A stretch of DNA of 25,209 nt from Alphaproteobacteria bacterium. GTDB lineage: Bacteria; Pseudomonadota; Alphaproteobacteria; Rs-D84. Position 1 is the first letter of the stretch, and each line of letters opens with the position of its first letter. The DNA is taken from assembly GCA_013316395.1 (NCBI GenBank), contig WSMU01000013.1:1-25209 (forward strand), in the 5' to 3' direction. A model generated the notes under the pieces. The model worked only from the letters and a program-made list of their open reading frames with translations. It had not been told where the DNA came from and ran no database searches. The translations under genes and the position numbers were made by a program. Shown piece after piece: positions 21,955-25,209 of this stretch.

Positions 21955-22332
21955 ATGATAATTGGCATTGGTATTGATTTGGTGGAATGCGGCCGATTCT
22001 TAGACTGGTCCGCCTTTAAAAAGCAACGCATTTTTACAAAGAAAGAATTGGAATATGCGGATGCAGATAACGCAAATGCGGAAAAACACCTGGCGAATTT
22101 TTGGGCCGCGCGCGAGGCCTGCCTAAAAGCACTCGGTACCGGATTTGGTGATGACATTGCGTTTTCTGATGTGTCTGTAACTCACAATGATGCGGGATGC
22201 CCCGAATTATTGATTGCAGGCGGCGCACGCGCAAAACTAAAAGAACTGGCCGGGGGCGACGCAAAGGCTCACTTATCTATCACCGACCAAAACGATTACT
22301 CTGCGGCAATGGTTGTAATCGAAAAGATTTAA
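21955..22332 (+). CDS. acpS: Holo-[acyl-carrier-protein] synthase
   Basis: AcpS transfers 4'-phosphopantetheine from coenzyme A to a serine of apo-ACP, enabling fatty acid synthesis. The 125 residues match the family length. The N-terminal GIGIDLVE provides the metal ligand Asp8, and FWAAREACLKALGTG (49-63) provides Glu54 and the CoA-binding lysine. AHLSITDQNDYSAAMVVIE is the normal C-terminus. AAAGGAGC lies 8 bases before the ATG. The gene stands alone here; its usual neighbours (pdxJ, lepB, recO) are not adjacent. Confidence 0.96.
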   Translation: MIIGIGIDLVECGRFLDWSAFKKQRIFTKKELEYADADNANAEKHLANFWAAREACLKALGTGFGDDIAFSDVSVTHNDAGCPELLIAGGARAKLKELAGGDAKAHLSITDQNDYSAAMVVIEKI

Positions 22333-22345
22333 TATCACGAAACAC

Positions 22346-22374
22346 AGCCCCCAATATGGGGGCTCTTTTTTTAT
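22346..22374 (+). terminator. Terminator of acpS
   Basis: AGCCCCCA (22346-22353) and TGGGGGCT (22357-22364) form an 8-base stem followed by CTTTTTTTATT. Confidence 0.9.
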
Positions 22375-22397
22375 TCGCACATGGAACAATTATCGCA

Positions 22398-22421
22398 AAT
22401 AAAAACGCCCCATACGGGGCG
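22398..22421 (-). terminator. Terminator of the gcrA operon
   Basis: On the minus strand CGCCCC and GGGGCG (plus-strand 22406-22411 and 22416-22421) enclose loop GTAT and are followed by TTTTTATTT. It begins 4 bases beyond the stop of the 692-residue protein. Confidence 0.85.
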
Positions 22422-22425
22422 CTTA

Positions 22426-24504
22426 TTAAAACATGGGCGGATAGCAATCACCCGTTGACTGCGAGCAGCACGCATACGCCCCACCGCCAATATCGGTATA
22501 GCGCTCATCCCCACAGCAGCCGTTTGTATCCGGCATCGCCCCATCATCACATGTCGGACCGTCCGAAACACTGTATTGCGATGTCACAACCGTATCCTGA
22601 TACTGAACGGGCGCCGCCGTTGAATCCGACGGCACAACCGTCTCTGTTTCATATCCGGCATCCGCCACAAACATATTTTCGTTCTGGGAGCCTGCATTAT
22701 ACGCCGGCTTGTTAACCACAACAGGCTTTACCGGTTCTGGGACCGGGGCGGGCTCTGTTAAAAACGGGGTTTCTTCCGGCATTTCCACCGGCGCAGGCTC
22801 AGGGACCACTTCGATGGCGGGAACCGTTTCATCAATCACAGGCACGACGGGTTCTGCAGGAACCTGAGGCACTTCTTCGACAACAGGCTCCGGCGTAACT
22901 ACGGGTGTCGGCGCGGGTTCTGGCGTGACCGTCACTGTTTCTTCTACGCTTATAAATGGACTTTCGCCAGCGGGAATATTCTCCACATCCGCCTGCTGTT
23001 TTTGCTCCACTGTGGTTGCAGCCAAATCTGGCACTGTATCATTATTCTTTTTCTGATACAGCCACAACGTAAATATAGACAGCACAATCAGCGCAATCAG
23101 CAACACATAATACATAAATGTTGGTTTGCGGCCATTTGTATTTCCACCGCCCCCGACAGGCTGAGCCGCCATACCGGTAACCGGTGAAACAGGTCGCACG
23201 TTTGTATCGTCGTTACCCGCGCGCCCCGGAACGGCGGGCGTAATCGGGGCAGGGCGCGCCATATCGGCCACATTCGCACCTGCATCATATGCTGGCGCTT
23301 GCGACACGAACGGTTCTGACACCGGCTGCGCCGTGGCGGGCATTTCCACAGATGTAATAGAATCCAACACAGGCGCCGGCCGTGCCGGCATCGCCTGGGG
23401 CACTTCAATATCAACATCCGTCACAGGGGGTGTAAACGACAAAGGTGCCGGCGCCCCCGCATCAGAATAATCATCAAACCTGGGCGCCACAGGCTGCGCC
23501 GCAGTGGCACTGGGCGTTATGTTTACGTTAAAGTCTATGGGCTTGAACGCAATTTCCTCATCCAGTATCTCAGGGTCTTTATCAAACAACGGTTTTACTT
23601 CTTCGGCCATCTTTCTCGCCTTTGGTTCTGATTGTTCTGCTATAACTTGTTTAACATCTGACACGACGGGCATATTAACATCAGCCTCCGCCGGCACAGG
23701 TAAATCGTTTCTTTCGCGCACCGTGGCAACCGCGCGCACCGCCGGCACTGCCGGCAATCCGGCATGCGACGTGCCCCCTTTATTTTCTGCGGGCAATCTG
23801 GCCAAAATTTCACGCGCAATTTCGGCATCTTCGTCCGCGGAAACCAGTCTGCGGCGCGCATTATCCAGACGGCGCTGGGCCCGCTGCTGCTTATCCTTTA
23901 TGGCATCAATCTGTGATTCCGTACGCAGTATTTTAGCCGCAGACTGCTTCGTGGGCTCGCGTCCCACTGCCTTGCGCTGCTGCCCCAGCTTGGCCCGCAG
24001 CGTCTTAAGGCGCGATTGCAGGTCTGCAATAGAATCCTGAGCTTTAGCAATAGTTTCACGCGCGTTTTCTGCGGCAACCTCTGCCGCGCCAAGTCTTTCT
24101 GTGGCGGCACGACGCGACGCATCCATACGAAAAGAAGTAAGCGCCGCCAATGATTGCGCCATATCTTCGTCATCTTCGAAGTCGTCTATTAAATCGCTAT
24201 ACTCGTCCAAGCCAATATATTCTATATCCAGCTTTTGATACTTATTATCTTTCTTTGGACGCACTACCTCCAAAGACACACCATAGTCTTTGGTTAAAAT
24301 CTCGTCCCACTTTCTATCGTCATCGGAATTGATTACCAGCAGGGCATTGGGCTTCTCTGGGGTAATGGTATCATCGATTATAAAAATAATCTGACCCGAG
24401 GCGTCATAAAACGCACGTATTTTATTTCCTGCAATATCATACGCCTGAACGCGCAGCGTCCCCAGCCCATTGCTTGTTGGAACATTCTCTCTCTCGGTTG
24501 CCAT
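22426..24504 (-). CDS. Bitopic coiled-coil protein with proline-rich periplasmic region and cysteine-rich tail
   Basis: I do not recognise this family. The start at 24504 (MATEREN) is chosen because GAGGGGACGGGAAA precedes it and the longer in-frame alternative would overlap gcrA by over 100 bases. The 692 residues divide into a folded N-terminal domain (about 12-100), an acidic patch, a charged coiled coil (about 115-245), a long Pro/Ala/Val-rich cytoplasmic linker, one membrane helix (about 460-482), a Pro/Glu/Val-rich linker (about 495-610) and a C-terminal tail with six cysteines at 652, 663, 664, 679, 680 and 687 (C, CC, CC, C). The layout recalls proteins bridging cytoplasm and cell wall, such as FimV-like or TonB-like proteins, but no homology is claimed. 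It follows gcrA by 22 bases. Confidence 0.82.
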   Translation of the reverse strand: MATERENVPTSNGLGTLRVQAYDIAGNKIRAFYDASGQIIFIIDDTITPEKPNALLVINSDDDRKWDEILTKDYGVSLEVVRPKKDNKYQKLDIEYIGLDEYSDLIDDFEDDEDMAQSLAALTSFRMDASRRAATERLGAAEVAAENARETIAKAQDSIADLQSRLKTLRAKLGQQRKAVGREPTKQSAAKILRTESQIDAIKDKQQRAQRRLDNARRRLVSADEDAEIAREILARLPAENKGGTSHAGLPAVPAVRAVATVRERNDLPVPAEADVNMPVVSDVKQVIAEQSEPKARKMAEEVKPLFDKDPEILDEEIAFKPIDFNVNITPSATAAQPVAPRFDDYSDAGAPAPLSFTPPVTDVDIEVPQAMPARPAPVLDSITSVEMPATAQPVSEPFVSQAPAYDAGANVADMARPAPITPAVPGRAGNDDTNVRPVSPVTGMAAQPVGGGGNTNGRKPTFMYYVLLIALIVLSIFTLWLYQKKNNDTVPDLAATTVEQKQQADVENIPAGESPFISVEETVTVTPEPAPTPVVTPEPVVEEVPQVPAEPVVPVIDETVPAIEVVPEPAPVEMPEETPFLTEPAPVPEPVKPVVVNKPAYNAGSQNENMFVADAGYETETVVPSDSTAAPVQYQDTVVTSQYSVSDGPTCDDGAMPDTNGCCGDERYTDIGGGAYACCSQSTGDCYPPMF

Positions 24505-24526
24505 TTTCCCGTCCCCTCGTACAGAA

Positions 24527-25114
24527 TTATTTCTTTTTAGGTGGTGCGAACTGATACGCCTGCTTACAGTGTTCATAGCAATATGGTTTGCCAACAAAAA
24601 CCTGCTCGCCACAGAAATGGAAATGCTCGGAATCAGGGTCCCCAATCGGCCAACGACACTGGTTTGGCTTTAGGCTGGCCATTTCCAGTGAATGCTGAAT
24701 TATCCGCTGATGCATTGCCAGCGTCTTGTTAATAGACTTCATACTGGCCGAACGCGGCGCTTTAGGCTCCTTTTTAGGGGCCGGCGTAACTTCTTTCTTT
24801 GCAGCGGGACGCGGCGCAGGCGCGGCTTTCTTAGCCTCTGTCGTCGCCTTCTTAGCCGGAGCCTTTGGCGTGGCAGCCGTCGTTTTTTTTACCGGACGGG
24901 CGGGCGCTTTTGCCTCTTTCTTTGGGGCGGGCGCCTCACTCTTGGGGGCCGCCGGCGCACCACCAGCCTTAGAATTCCAACCCAAGCGGTTCAGTTTTCC
25001 CACAACGGCGTTCTTTGACATCCCCAGTTTTTTACCAATCTCTGCCGTAGACAAGCCCTTACCGGTCAATGCCTTCAGCTTTTTAAGCATTGCGTTATCC
25101 CAACCCTTGCTCAT
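24527..25114 (-). CDS. gcrA: GcrA-family cell-cycle transcription regulator
   Basis: GcrA is a sigma70-binding cell-cycle regulator; in Caulobacter it acts at promoters carrying CcrM-methylated GANTC sites. The 195 residues show the family's N-terminal helix-turn-helix (about 1-46) with WDNAMLKKLKALTGKGLSTA and SKNAVVGKLNRLGW, an Ala/Lys/Pro-rich linker (about 47-120), and the C-terminal sigma-binding-type domain (about 150-190) with CRWPIGDP, FCGEQV and KPYCYEHCKQAY, whose cysteines are conserved in the family. Its start overlaps the preceding stop as ATGA, with AGGGG before it. It is upstream of the 692-residue membrane protein, suggesting co-expression. Confidence 0.95.
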   Translation of the reverse strand: MSKGWDNAMLKKLKALTGKGLSTAEIGKKLGMSKNAVVGKLNRLGWNSKAGGAPAAPKSEAPAPKKEAKAPARPVKKTTAATPKAPAKKATTEAKKAAPAPRPAAKKEVTPAPKKEPKAPRSASMKSINKTLAMHQRIIQHSLEMASLKPNQCRWPIGDPDSEHFHFCGEQVFVGKPYCYEHCKQAYQFAPPKKK

Positions 25115-25209
25115 TTTAATATACCCCTGTTATACTGATTTACATAGGTGTTAAATGCATCGTCGATATAGCCGGCGCACGCGGTGGCAAAGTTATGCCC
25201 CGGCAGGCG
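25111..25209 (-). CDS. C-terminal fragment of an unidentified protein upstream of gcrA
   Basis: The minus strand is open from the right window edge to a TGA at 25111-25113 that overlaps the gcrA ATG. The last 32 residues include GHNFATACAGYIDDAFNTY and end in NRGILK. The 4-base overlap and the AGGGG near its end indicate translational coupling with gcrA. Too little is present to identify the family. Confidence 0.6.
   Translation of the reverse strand, partial: RLPGHNFATACAGYIDDAFNTYVNQYNRGILK

Noticed and set aside
24505..24645. Longer start for the 692-residue protein
   Set aside because: The extension overlaps gcrA by more than 100 bases and has no supporting ribosome-binding site; its residues look like a shadow of gcrA.
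24692..25154. Plus-strand frames of 108 and 142 codons opposite gcrA
   Set aside because: They mirror the Ala/Lys/Pro-rich linker of GcrA, whose family match on the minus strand is clear.

Overview
The window is a continuous piece of an alphaproteobacterial chromosome of roughly balanced base composition. The lineage call rests on a GcrA cell-cycle regulator (a family I know only from Alphaproteobacteria), the ruvB-ybgC-tolQRA order, an EnvZ/OmpR-type pair and a class A RNase P RNA. The giant cysteine-rich mosaic surface protein resembles, from memory only, proteins of uncultured gut Alphaproteobacteria (RF32/Enterousia-like). Most of the window is compact housekeeping DNA with short gaps, clear -35/-10 boxes and clean hairpin terminators. 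No insertion sequence, phage gene or CRISPR array was seen.

Layout. 1-4770 (minus): the first 1590 codons of a secreted cysteine-rich mosaic protein, open at the left edge. 4799-5233: divergent promoters, then rnpB (plus) with its terminator. 5236-9074 (minus): one apparent operon reading alpha/beta-hydrolase-like protein, ruvB, ybgC, tolQ, tolR, tolA, closed by a terminator without tolB or pal. 9091-13800 (plus): exported protein, response regulator and histidine kinase, tightly coupled, then argS. 13802-16889 (plus): rplM-rpsI, tig and a glycine-zipper lipoprotein, each unit with its own promoter and terminator. 16902-17412 (minus): a small two-helix membrane protein. 17503-19966 (plus): rpsA and an adenylate-kinase-like gene. 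19965-20907 (minus): corA. 20989-22374: a bitopic cysteine-rich protein (plus), tRNA-Pro(GGG) (minus), a 35-residue cysteine-rich mini-protein (plus) and acpS (plus). 22398-25209 (minus): the end of an unknown gene, gcrA, and a 692-residue bitopic protein with a cysteine-rich tail.

Working together. The Tol genes energise envelope constriction and the two-component pair probably senses the envelope. Several unrecognised genes encode exported domains with even numbers of cysteines, suggesting an envelope rich in disulfides. The points most worth following are: an alpha/beta hydrolase that seems to have lost its whole catalytic triad; a response regulator whose winged helix is about 18 residues short, translationally coupled to its kinase and abutting an exported protein of unknown function; a TolQ with most of its cytoplasmic loop missing; and the modular giant protein with nearly identical internal repeats.
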